NCBI GenBank assembly: GCA_000320545.1
Contig: ADNK01003139.1
Span: forward strand, 1-22,584
Length of the DNA: 22,584 bases
Direction: 5' to 3'
Source of the DNA: Bigelowiella natans CCMP2755
Taxonomy: Eukaryota; Cercozoa; Chlorarachniophyceae
A program made the translations under genes and the position numbers. Each line of letters starts with the position of its first letter. Positions within the stretch are counted from its first letter, which is position 1. Shown in pieces: positions 1-8,185 of this stretch. The notes under the pieces were generated by a model. That model saw nothing but the letters and a program-made list of their open reading frames with translations. It made no database searches and was not told the DNA's origin.

Positions 1-144
1 CCCAGCCTGAGCGTATAATATACCATTCAAACCAAAACCAGCACCTTATAAAGACCTTCTGATATGCTGATTGGACGATTGCTATAATCACTTTAAACTC
101 ACCATTCTTCTTCTTCATCTTATTCTTTGCCTTCTTTTGCTGCT

Positions 145-260
145 ACTACTATAACTGCCACTAGTCCTCTTCCTCCTCCTCCTTCACCTCCACCTCCTCC
201 TCCTCCTCCTACTACTACTACTACTACTACTGCTATTACTACTGCTACTACTAGTACTAC
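145..260. repeat. Trinucleotide tract: CCT-rich then (ACT)n
   Basis: The tract reads as imperfect CCT/CCA units followed by about a dozen ACT units with a few substitutions. It would translate as poly-Pro then poly-Thr, but no gene context supports that. Similar (ACT)n tracts recur inside introns at about 16120-16170 and 19788-19806, so this triplet is a genome-wide microsatellite type here. Confidence 0.8.
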
Positions 261-882
261 AACTTCAGTCTCACGCATACCCTCCTTTTATCGTGTCTTT
301 CAAATCCTCCGCTAAAAAAGCGCCCTGGTGAAATTATAAAAACAGCAATTAAACGATGAATCCTTGCCTGCCTCCCAGCATTGAGCGTTTCTAGTCACTT
401 CCTCCCCACCATCACCATTATCATCATCATCGTCATCGCCCTTTCTTTTGTAGGCATCAGGATCGCCAATCTATGCTGGCAGTTTTATGTATTATAAAGC
501 TGTCGTCACTACTCGCTCCGCGTCGCTCGGCTCGGAGGGCGCTGAAAGCGACTGATCGAGAATGAGCTTCTTCATACTCGGCTGCGGCTTTCTAACCAAC
601 CAAATAAACAGCAGCAGTCAGCTGGGTTAGACAGTGCGGGAAACACGAAATTTGGGAGATGTCCTCCTTCAAGACCGTTCGAATAAGTATGAAGCGGCAA
701 TGGCAATGAAGATACACATTTCTTCTTTTTCTCCTTCTTCTTCTTCTTCTTCTTTAACAGCTCCTTCATCATTTCGCAATACGTGATATTGAAGGCTTTG
801 ATTTCCCCGCGAAGTCGTTGATGCCAGCGCCTATGCGCAGGATCCTTAGAAACAGGGAGGAGAGGAAGAGGCGACAATCAGA

Positions 883-884
<2 letters not shown>

Positions 885-917
<33 letters not shown>
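885..917. repeat. (TA)n microsatellite
   Basis: An uninterrupted AT alternation of about 33 bases. It is one of about sixteen such tracts in the window. All of them lie outside exons. Confidence 0.95.
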
Positions 918-920
<3 letters not shown>

Positions 921-1011
921 TATAATATACATTGAAGCCAGCAGTAAGTACGTTAATGAGAGGAAGACAAATCTTAGATATCTCGTTTCATCACGTTTGT
1001 ACACAACAGTA

Positions 1012-1080
1012 CCAGTGGTTGAGCGTCTGGATTGCTCAGGCCGAAGTTCATGCACGATCGGTATAGAACCCGGTCCTTTT
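1012..1080 (+). pseudogene. Degenerate tRNA-like element (tRNA pseudogene or SINE head)
   Basis: AGTGGTTGAGCGTCTGG at 1014-1030 resembles a tRNA D-arm / Pol III A-box region. ATCGG-TATAGAAC-CCGGT at about 1057-1074 folds as a 5-bp T-arm with one G-T pair and partly matches a B box. A run of five T (1077-1081) follows directly, like a Pol III terminator. No convincing acceptor or anticodon stem can be drawn, so this is not a working tRNA. Chance resemblance is possible. Confidence 0.25.
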
Positions 1081-1899
1081 TGCCTCCGGGTACCTGAAAG
1101 AGGGGATGCGGTGGGAGAATCATTCGTCGCTCGCTGGAGGGAGGGCACACAGCATATGAACCTTATGCGGATTTCGTCCAAGATCTTGCGGAGAAACCTC
1201 GCCATCAGACGCCGTAGTCTCCAACGCTTCAAGGTCCACACGCAAGTTGCGACTGGAGAAAAGCCCACCATATTAACGCGAGACCTCTACTATTACTATA
1301 TCAAGTGATAACGAAGACACCGTACCTCGGGAACCATGCGCCGCCCCGATCCCCAACGTGAATCTGGATAACCAACGCAGTGCTAACGAGGACGATGGCA
1401 GTGCTTTGGACCCGAGAGCGCTTCGCGCGCCAGTTGTCTTGCAGGGACATTCTCTCCATCGTCGATAGGTTCTCGCTCGGCGTTCTATCACCCACTAAAG
1501 CCGTGGGTGATTTTACATTTTCTTAGGAGACGAGATAGGTTGAAAGCACACTTGCACCGAAGCTTCTGCTCCGAGGGGGCGGCGGCTGGCGATGTTCATT
1601 CCTGATATCCCTTAGAATAAGGAATTTATTCATATTTATTATGTCGCAATTGATAAATTGATTCAAATTTTTACATTCCATCATTATATCTGTCGCAAAC
1701 TAAAATCAGCATTTAAATACTACGGCGTCTCGTATATTTCGTTGTCGCAGAGAATTGAGCCATAAGGTGGCTTACCGGAATGATTAGTTTCGTCTTGTCG
1801 CATCTTGGAAGAGCAGAACAATGTGTAGGTATTTTTAGAGATAATTTGTAAAAATGAGATATTAGTATATAATATTTGCAAGTACGAATAACTGAAGAA

Positions 1900-1972
1900 G
1901 CCCCATTAACTCAGTTGGTAGAGTGATGGACTCTTAATCCATTCGCCACGGGTTCGAGCCCCGTATGGGGCT
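1900..1972 (+). tRNA. tRNA-Lys (anticodon CTT)
   Basis: A full cloverleaf can be drawn. The acceptor stem GCCCCAT/ATGGGGC has seven pairs. The D-stem is ACTC/GAGT with loop AGTTGGTA. The anticodon stem is ATGGA/TCCAT around CTCTTAA, giving anticodon CTT (1933-1935) for AAG codons. The variable loop is TCGCC. The T-stem is ACGGG/CCCGT with loop TTCGAGC. The discriminator base is T at 1972. No CCA is encoded and there is no intron, as expected for a eukaryotic nuclear gene. The A box (about 1907-1918, TAACTCAGTTGG) and B box (1951-1961, GGTTCGAGCCC) fit the internal Pol III promoter consensus. Confidence 0.96.
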
Positions 1973-1975
1973 TTG

Positions 1976-1980
1976 TTTTT
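1976..1980 (+). terminator. Pol III T-run terminator of the tRNA-Lys gene
   Basis: Five consecutive T residues begin four bases after the discriminator base, preceded by TTTG. This is the usual simple oligo-T signal for RNA polymerase III. Confidence 0.8.
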
Positions 1981-1986
1981 CCCTAA

Positions 1987-2286
1987 ATCTTATTTTTTTT
2001 AATTCCTCCTGCGACATGTGCCTGCGACAACTCGGAAACATCAATCCACGCCCGTAATCGATTTGTGTCGACATTCGACAGATTGAAACTTTTTGGCCTG
2101 TGCGACAACCTGAAATCGGGGGCATTTTTTCAAAAATTGATTCGGGAATCTCTGGAGACTCTCCACACCTATGATCTGGGTTCCTCAGCCCCTTACGAAT
2201 CAGGAGAGAATGGGTGCCTGTGCAGACTGGTGACATCAAGCAGCAGGAAGGACAATGTCTGTGTCACAATTCTTGGGAAAAGATGA
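1987..2286 (+). other. Open frame just upstream of the kelch gene, possible displaced 5' coding sequence
   Basis: This frame is open from 1987 to the TGA at 2284-2286, without an ATG. Its part from about 2065 has protein-like composition, with stretches such as FDRLKLFGLCDNLKSGAFF. It overlaps the start of the kelch frame in a different phase. Near its end it reads ILGK where the kelch frame reads FLGK, across the AAAA run at 2278-2281. Omitting one A there would join this frame directly to the kelch frame. It could be the real N-terminus displaced by an indel, a sequence error, or chance. Confidence 0.25.
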
Positions 2287-4102
2287 TTGGAAAGTGAGCG
2301 TTCAAGATGGTGGCACTTACTTGGTTTATGGGAATCAAACGAGCAACAAAGCCCAGAATGTGAGCGAGAAAGTGAAGGCACTGGAAAATTATCTCAAGTG
2401 TTGGAAGGAAAATTTGAAACACGAGTTGAAGAAGCGAGAGGAAGATATGACCAAATGCGAAACTCAATTGATGAAACTGGAGAATGAAATTGAAGATGGA
2501 GACAGCGATGAAGGGGAGAATGACGAAGGGTTGGATGGTGAGTGCGAAGAGCAGGTCCTGATCCGTGAAATTGTGACCCAGCGAAACATTCTGGGAAAGC
2601 ATCGCAGGAAAATCAAGGAAATTACCGACATGTTGGAAGGAAGGAAAGTTTGTAGCAAACACAGAGATGCTCAGGAACTTGTGGACGGCAAAAAGAGTTG
2701 CAGAGTCGCTTTCAAACTGACGATGGAGCAATATGCTTTCAAGCACATAGACACAAAATTCGTGCTGAAGTACAAATTCAACGATGGGAAAATATCAGTT
2801 GCGTCTCAGTTGAGAGACGAAAGTGTTGTGGTGGATGGGATGTCCTTCACAGGGCACAGCATTCACACCTTGCGAAAATGCGGGGACAAGGCAACTCTGA
2901 TTGCGGTCGCCCAAGCGGAGATTCAGTTGTCAAATTCCCTCCAAACTGCATATGACAAGACCGCTGAAGAAATCACACGACTCAGAAATGAATATGAGGA
3001 GACAGACATCAACGACGAAGAAAGGCAGCACAAACTGGTCGCAGAGGAACTCAAAAGGAAGCGATTACTAGGCAGGATGAAAAAGGGAAAGCACAAAGCT
3101 GAGATGCTGGTGAGTGCCTACGTCGTTGAGAGACTGGGCAACCTCATAGTAGATGAATCGGTGGACATTAACATTCGACAACTACAACTCGCACAGCAGG
3201 AGCGGGAACTAAAGTTGTTGGAGATGGGGTGGAGGAAACTGCCTGATATGAGGACTGAGAGGGTTGGTCTAGACGTGGTCGTTGGGGATGGCAAGCTGTT
3301 TGCTGTCGGTGGGTGGGATGGTAGCAATCATCTCATAATTGGGGAGTATCTAGATTTGAAGAATGTGAATGCGGGGTGGAAGGAGCTGCCTGATATGGGG
3401 ACTAAGAGGTCTCACTTGGGTGTGGCCGTTGGGGATGGCAAGCTGTTTGCTGTTGGTGGTGGGTATGATATCAAATCTGGGGAGTATCTGGATTTGAAGA
3501 ATATGGATGCGGGGTGGAAGGAACTGCCTGATATGAGGATTGAGAGGGCTCATTTGGGTGTGGCCGTTGGGGATGGCAAGCTGTTTGCGGTTGGTGGGTC
3601 TGATAAGGTTTATAAGAATCTCAAATCTGGGGAGTATCTGGATTTGAAGGATGTGGATGCGGGGTGGAAGGAACTGCCTGATATGAGGATTGAGAGGGCT
3701 GCTTTGAGTGTGGCCGTTGGGGATGGCAAGCTGTTTGCTGTTGGTGGGTATGGTGATGATGGTCATCATAAATCTGGGGAGTATCTGGATCTGAAGGATG
3801 TGGATGCGGGGTGGAAGGAACTGCCTGCTATGATGAACATTACGAGGATTCACTTGGGTGTGGCCGTTGGGGATAGCAAGCTGTTTGCTGTTGGTGGGAG
3901 GGATGGTCGTGCTAATTATCTCACATCGGGGGAGTATCTGGATTTGAAGAATGCGAGCGCGAGGTGGAAGGAACTGCCTGATATGAATGTTGAGAGGGAT
4001 GAGTTGGGTGTGGCCGTTGGGGATGGCAAGCTGTTTGCGGTTGGTGGGTATGATGGTAGTAATTGTCACAAATCTGGGGAGTGTCTTCGCATCGCCATGT
4101 AG
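2255..4102 (+). CDS. Kelch-repeat (beta-propeller) protein with coiled-coil N-terminal region
   Basis: This is an intronless frame of 615 residues. ATG at 2255 is the first in frame after a TGA at 2231. Residues about 40-95 and 220-320 are charged, Glu/Lys/Leu-rich and probably coiled coil, separated by an acidic patch (residues about 83-98). Residues about 325-615 hold six kelch motifs, each with W(K/R)(E/K)LP-M, then VGDGKLFAVGG and, except in the last, EYLDLK. The conserved Trp codons are at 3230, 3377, 3515, 3665, 3812 and 3965. Kelch propellers bind proteins, often as substrate adaptors or cytoskeletal factors; no BTB, BACK, RING or F-box is visible, so the role here is unknown. The last blade stops at GECLRIAM instead of continuing GEYLDLK, so the propeller may be truncated. 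The lack of introns contrasts with the neighbouring myosin. Confidence 0.85.
   Translation: MSVSQFLGKDDWKVSVQDGGTYLVYGNQTSNKAQNVSEKVKALENYLKCWKENLKHELKKREEDMTKCETQLMKLENEIEDGDSDEGENDEGLDGECEEQVLIREIVTQRNILGKHRRKIKEITDMLEGRKVCSKHRDAQELVDGKKSCRVAFKLTMEQYAFKHIDTKFVLKYKFNDGKISVASQLRDESVVVDGMSFTGHSIHTLRKCGDKATLIAVAQAEIQLSNSLQTAYDKTAEEITRLRNEYEETDINDEERQHKLVAEELKRKRLLGRMKKGKHKAEMLVSAYVVERLGNLIVDESVDINIRQLQLAQQERELKLLEMGWRKLPDMRTERVGLDVVVGDGKLFAVGGWDGSNHLIIGEYLDLKNVNAGWKELPDMGTKRSHLGVAVGDGKLFAVGGGYDIKSGEYLDLKNMDAGWKELPDMRIERAHLGVAVGDGKLFAVGGSDKVYKNLKSGEYLDLKDVDAGWKELPDMRIERAALSVAVGDGKLFAVGGYGDDGHHKSGEYLDLKDVDAGWKELPAMMNITRIHLGVAVGDSKLFAVGGRDGRANYLTSGEYLDLKNASARWKELPDMNVERDELGVAVGDGKLFAVGGYDGSNCHKSGECLRIAM
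3226..4090 (+). repeat. Six tandem kelch DNA repeats of about 138-153 bp
   Basis: Trp-codon spacing is 147, 138, 150, 147 and 153 bp, all multiples of three. The core encoding VAVGDGKLFAVGG is almost identical in DNA from the second to the sixth copy, including third codon positions. Length differences lie in the loop after AVGG. This suggests recent tandem duplication or gene conversion rather than ancient divergent blades. Confidence 0.9.
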
Positions 4103-4343
4103 ACTGCTTCGCACACGCATCGGGTTCTGTCTGGAGAAAATGTGGTTGTTCATTGCCATCTGCAACTTCGCTCATTGGACAAATGTGGACTTTCATCACT
4201 TCATCTCTTAGTTTGCGATGGAATTCAGGATTTAGTTCGGCTCTTAGGTTTGTCATTGCGATGACGATCTCACTAAGTTTGTCGTCAACATCATGGATTT
4301 CATCTGCTGTGCTACTTCCAGTTACTTGCTTGACATTGCTCAT
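3921..4343 (-). CDS. Small ORF of unknown function antisense to and beyond the kelch 3' end
   Basis: 140 codons from ATG at 4343. The first 85 or so residues lie mostly outside the kelch gene and have soluble-protein-like composition, for example DDKLSEIVIAMTNLRAEL, which could be helical. From about 4102 downward the frame runs antisense through the kelch repeats and becomes His/Pro/Thr-rich, which is clearly shadow sequence. If anything here is real, it is only the segment at about 4343-4105, perhaps a first exon or a broken gene remnant. No domain is recognised. Confidence 0.2.
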   Translation of the reverse strand: MSNVKQVTGSSTADEIHDVDDKLSEIVIAMTNLRAELNPEFHRKLRDEVMKVHICPMSEVADGNEQPHFLQTEPDACAKQSTWRCEDTPQICDNYYHHTHQPQTACHPQRPHPTHPSQHSYQAVPSTSRSHSSNPDTPPM

Positions 4344-6013
4344 GTCAATCTCATGATGCGATGTTTCTTTGAATGAAAATCATGGCATGGTTGGTTGTTC
4401 TGTGAAAGTTGATCACAGGAATCCCTTTGCTAACAGCATGTTGCTGAGTGTGCACGTTGTGTTGGCAGTCGCATGTTCTGGTGTTGGTACACAGCAGTCG
4501 CACGTTCATGGCAGTCGTGTGTCAGCATGTGGCACAGCTGTCGCATCTAGGCATGTGCATTGGCACGGCACATCAGCACATCCGATCCCGCCAGTGGCAT
4601 GAACGGAATGTCAAAAACAAACACATTGTGCATTGTGCGCATGAAGCTTCACATCACAATGAACGTGACCCTTGGCCGTTGAAAAAACAAAAGACCCTCA
4701 TGAAGCAGGAGCACAACAATGCCTTTGAATCATGCCAACTGTTGGCGAATGCAATGTGATGCAGCACAACACTGCAGTCGCATGATGCAGTCGCGTCGCT
4801 TTGCGAGCCAGTGGACTTGCCCACATCGCGGACACCGCCGTTGGCGGTTGCGATGATTTCATCATTGTTGCTCACACGTCACACACAGACTGCACGCAAC
4901 AATGACGTTCGCTAGTTCGGTGCACGCGCCAGGCGCACGCCAGCTAGCCAAGTGCGCAGGTTGGGCTAGTGGGGTTGGCGTTGAAGAAAGTGATGTTCGA
5001 TCACTTTTTCGAACTCGAACAAACCATTGAACGCTCGTGAAGTGCTCAAGTGAAAGTGAAAACAGTGATCCGTCAACGTTTGGCAATTGAAAGCTGAAAC
5101 AATCATCACTTTTTTGAAAGCCATCGCAAATGGCAAATGACACACGTGATTGTCAACTTTGTGCAAACGTATTGCACTCTGCTCATCACGTCTCGGTCGA
5201 CAGATTGCTCATCACGCGAACCTGGAAAGCAAGATGGCTCTGTAAGTTTTGGGGGCGCAATGCCAAAACTGGAAAACATTGTTGCGCAGTTGAAAGCTCT
5301 GATCAGGCGCCGTGAAAAATGCACCTGTCGATTTTTTTGGCATGCTGTTTTTTTTTGTTTGAAGTCTCCTAGCAGTTTGCCGCAAATATACAAAAATGCG
5401 TGCTGAAGGCATGGTTGGCTCGAATAAGGTGCGAGCGCAGCGCTCTGGCGAGCAGACACCAAGTCTCCCTGCTGGAGCTGCATCTAGCTAGTAGGCGAAT
5501 AGCGTGGTACGTCTAGTGGTGTTTTGATAAACATGATGCATTTTTCTAGTTTGTGAAACAAATTCAAAATGCAAGCCAAGCGCTCAGGGAAGCGATGCAA
5601 GATCGACTGCAACGTTGATGATGAAGATCCCAAAGCCTATCATTGACTTGCATGCCAAAGGGAATGAGCATCGCCTCCCATGCTAGCGCAGATGACAGTC
5701 ACATGTATGTGTGTGCATGTCAATTTCACGATTTCTAGCGCACCCAATTGCCGCTGCGTTCGTGCACATGCACTATATCAAAACTCAAACGAGAGCAGTC
5801 CATTATAGATAGCTACTCAAATTTAGATGCTTGCAAACTCATCGTGTGCCGCTCCTGCTGCCTGGCGCATTCGAACGTGACAATTTTCACGTCGAACACA
5901 ACTTGTTTGCAGGTTAGTGGGCTCTGAATTGTCATGCAAGACCGACAGTTGAGAAGCTCCATTCACGATGGGCAATGAAGATGCACACCATGCGCGCACG
6001 CATGTTGCTTTCC
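4344..6013. other. Intergenic stretch between kelch and myosin genes
   Basis: No gene is supported. The sequence has balanced base composition. At 4465-4800 there are several loose copies of GCAGTCGCA. A hairpin AAAGTGAT-GTTCG-ATCACTTT lies at 4987-5007. Two weak coding hints exist on the plus strand: ATGGCTCT directly followed by GTAAGT at about 5231-5244, and a 25-codon ORF at 5569-5646 (MQAKRSGKRCKIDC..., basic then acidic). Neither can be linked to a larger frame. The region would contain the 3'UTR of the minus-strand myosin gene; I found no convincing AATAAA near its stop. Confidence 0.5.
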
Positions 6014-6311
6014 CTACTTCATGGCCTCAGGTTTTTCCCAGGTTGTTTCATCTGAAAAATACCAGCACGTCGTAAGCACAGCAGACGCGAAAGCAGCTGC
6101 GAAAAACCTTCCTTCTTAAACTATCATACCGCAAGAAGTCAAATCACGAAAAACAGGAAAAACCAACTATAGCACCCTTCCATACATACACACTCAACAC
6201 AGCGATCTCTCTTTTATCGTCCTCAGCATCCTCATCGAGTAGTCACGTACCAGTTTTCGTATTCCAGTAATAAATCTCTCCATCGTCAGTCTTGCACTCC
6301 TCCCATTCAGG
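6014..6311 (-). CDS. Myosin: WW domain 3 and C-terminus
   Basis: [20 protein letters not shown] in exon 6494-6251, then [12 protein letters not shown] and TAG from a 38-nt last exon (6051-6014). The donor is ACTG|GTACGT (6250) and the acceptor TTTCAG (6052-6057). The split codon gives Asp. WW2 and WW3 are close paralogues, sharing DGE-x-YYWNTxTDETTW. Without the last exon the domain would lack its second Trp, so the short exon is well supported. Confidence 0.9.
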
Positions 6312-7865
6312 TTCTTCCTCCTTAGCCGCCGCTCCGCCATTCACATCGGCCCCGGCTGTCAATGGATTGGAAGTACCCGCTGTGGTCCTCGAAGATCCCC
6401 CCCCCCCTTCTTTCGTTGCAGCAGCAGCAGTAGCCGACGCAGCGACAGCAGCGGCGGCATCTTGCTTCTTCTTCAATTCCTCTGGGATATCCCACTGCCA
6501 ATCGAAATAACGGCGTGTGAGTGATGAGTAGATAGTGAAAATGAAAAGGAGACCTCCCAAACTGAAACTGTGAAATAAGGCTTTTTTTTTTTTTTCTTCC
6601 TTCCTTTTTGAAAAGAGATCTCACCGTGGTTTCGTCTGTAATGGTGTTCCAATAGTACGTTTCGCCATCCTCGGACTTGAGCTCCTCCCACACGCTCTGC
6701 CCCGACTGCATGTGCAAGCATAATGTCAAGCAATGTGCACGCACGATGCGCTCGTGCTGAACCCCCTCCCCCCCCCCCCGCCCCCTTTCCCTTCCCCACA
6801 CACGCACACACTCACACACACGCTCGCACATGCAGGGCTGTTTGAGTATAGAATCTCGATTCCAACGAATATTCATCAAAGCGAAAAACGCAGAAGTAAC
6901 CTATCTAATTTCGTATGGCCGTGGCTACACCTCCCCCCCCCCCTCCCCCCTTTCCTTATCGCACCGATACTCCAGCACTAGCGGCAGCATTATCAGTGGT
7001 CGCCTCGCTTTTGGCGACCGTTCCAGAAGTCGTTGTAGCAGATTCAGCCTTGGATTTGCTGTCCTCCTCCTTCACCTCCGTGGCCTTCTGGGCCTCCTCA
7101 GCTCCGCTATTCTTCATACCATTAGCTTTCGAATCAGGGCTAGCAGCAGCAGCAGCAGCCGCAGCAGGGCTTTGGACCTCACTACCAGGGCTGATTGGGG
7201 GGTTAGGCGCGAACGGCGTCTCCGGAGAGAGGGGGGAAGTTGCCCCGCCACCATTCTGCGCTTTCGCTTTCTTCTCTGCTGCGGGAAGAGGAAAAAAAAC
7301 ACAGTCGATTAGATAACAGCACCGAGGCCGAACGATATTTCACCGAGAAATAGGGAGAGCGGGGGGGGGAGGTGTAGCAAAGGCGGTAACGCTACAACGG
7401 AGGCTATCTGTTTATGTGCCTGCTCTGCGCGCTGATGAACTCTCGCGTAACGTGGGCGCGTTTGGTATGAGCAAGCACGCTGGCGGCGATCTCGTCCGTG
7501 AAAAGTATACATCGATAGGAAACATTAACAACCGCAGTCATATGCCGTGTACCACCCGCTCTCTGTACCTGGCGAGTCGATAGCGAGTTCGGTCGCTATC
7601 TTGGACGAAGAAGCTGCCTCTCCTCCCCAATCCGCCTTCTTCCCTGCATCGGCCGACGGAGGGCTCATGGGCGGGGGCAGGGCATCTGGAGTGATGTTGT
7701 CCACGGCGATGATATCGCTCGTTCTGGCTGCGAATGAAGCCTTCTGCTTCCTCGTGGACGGCATCTGCGCCTCCTCCTCGAGGTCCTCGGGGACCGTGCA
7801 ACCCCGGGGTAGAGGCGAGTCGGAAGGCTGTATATTGTGCAATGGGTTTTAATAAACACGCACAC

Positions 7866-7908
<43 letters not shown>

Positions 7909-7921
7909 CGCACACAAACAG

Positions 7922-7953
<32 letters not shown>

Positions 7954-8143
7954 TGCTATTCTCAATTCAAGATTATACAAGCGTCTGTGTTTGCATCGGC
8001 GCTCGGAAGATATTTCAAGCCCCAGCAGAACCGCCCCCCCTCCCTTTCAAAGACAACAGCGCGCGCGCCTCGCAACCACAAACTCTCTCTCTCTCTCTCG
8101 CACACAGACGCACAGACGCACACACACACACACACACACGCTT

Positions 8144-8185
<42 letters not shown>

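Larger units (their letters stand above)
1..1899. other. Non-coding / low-complexity stretch left of the tRNA gene
   Basis: I see no supportable protein gene here. The region has a CCT/CCA tract running into (ACT)n at about 160-260, a (TTC)n tract at about 720-755, a (TA)n tract at 885-917 and a tRNA-like relic at 1012-1080. Open frames on both strands at about 850-1490 have no recognisable domain, are rich in Arg/Ser, and overlap one another on opposite strands, which is typical of chance frames. From 1600 to 1890 the sequence is AT-rich and featureless. Confidence 0.6.

Noticed and set aside
127-315. Pro- then Thr-rich small plus-strand frame
   Set aside because: It is the translation of simple triplet repeats with no gene context.
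846-1491. Overlapping open frames on both strands
   Set aside because: They have no domain, include (TA)n translated as YIYIYI, and conflict with each other. The region is better explained as non-coding with a tRNA-like relic.
3350-4165. Minus-strand frame of about 271 codons over the kelch repeats
   Set aside because: It is a periodic antisense reading of the kelch DNA repeats (repeating LAIPNGHTQ), with no independent support.
5106-5483. Overlapping open frames of 60-125 codons on both strands
   Set aside because: They have Cys/Ser/Leu-rich chance composition and mutual overlap. I found no conserved motif or splice-consistent extension.
5231-5920. Possible small plus-strand gene: ATGGCTCT|GTAAGT spliced to an acceptor near 5911
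   Set aside because: The product would be about 15 residues before a stop, and nothing supports it beyond one good donor.
7862-8185. CRISPR-like or structured repeat array
   Set aside because: The repeats are dinucleotide microsatellites without unique spacers, in a eukaryotic intron.
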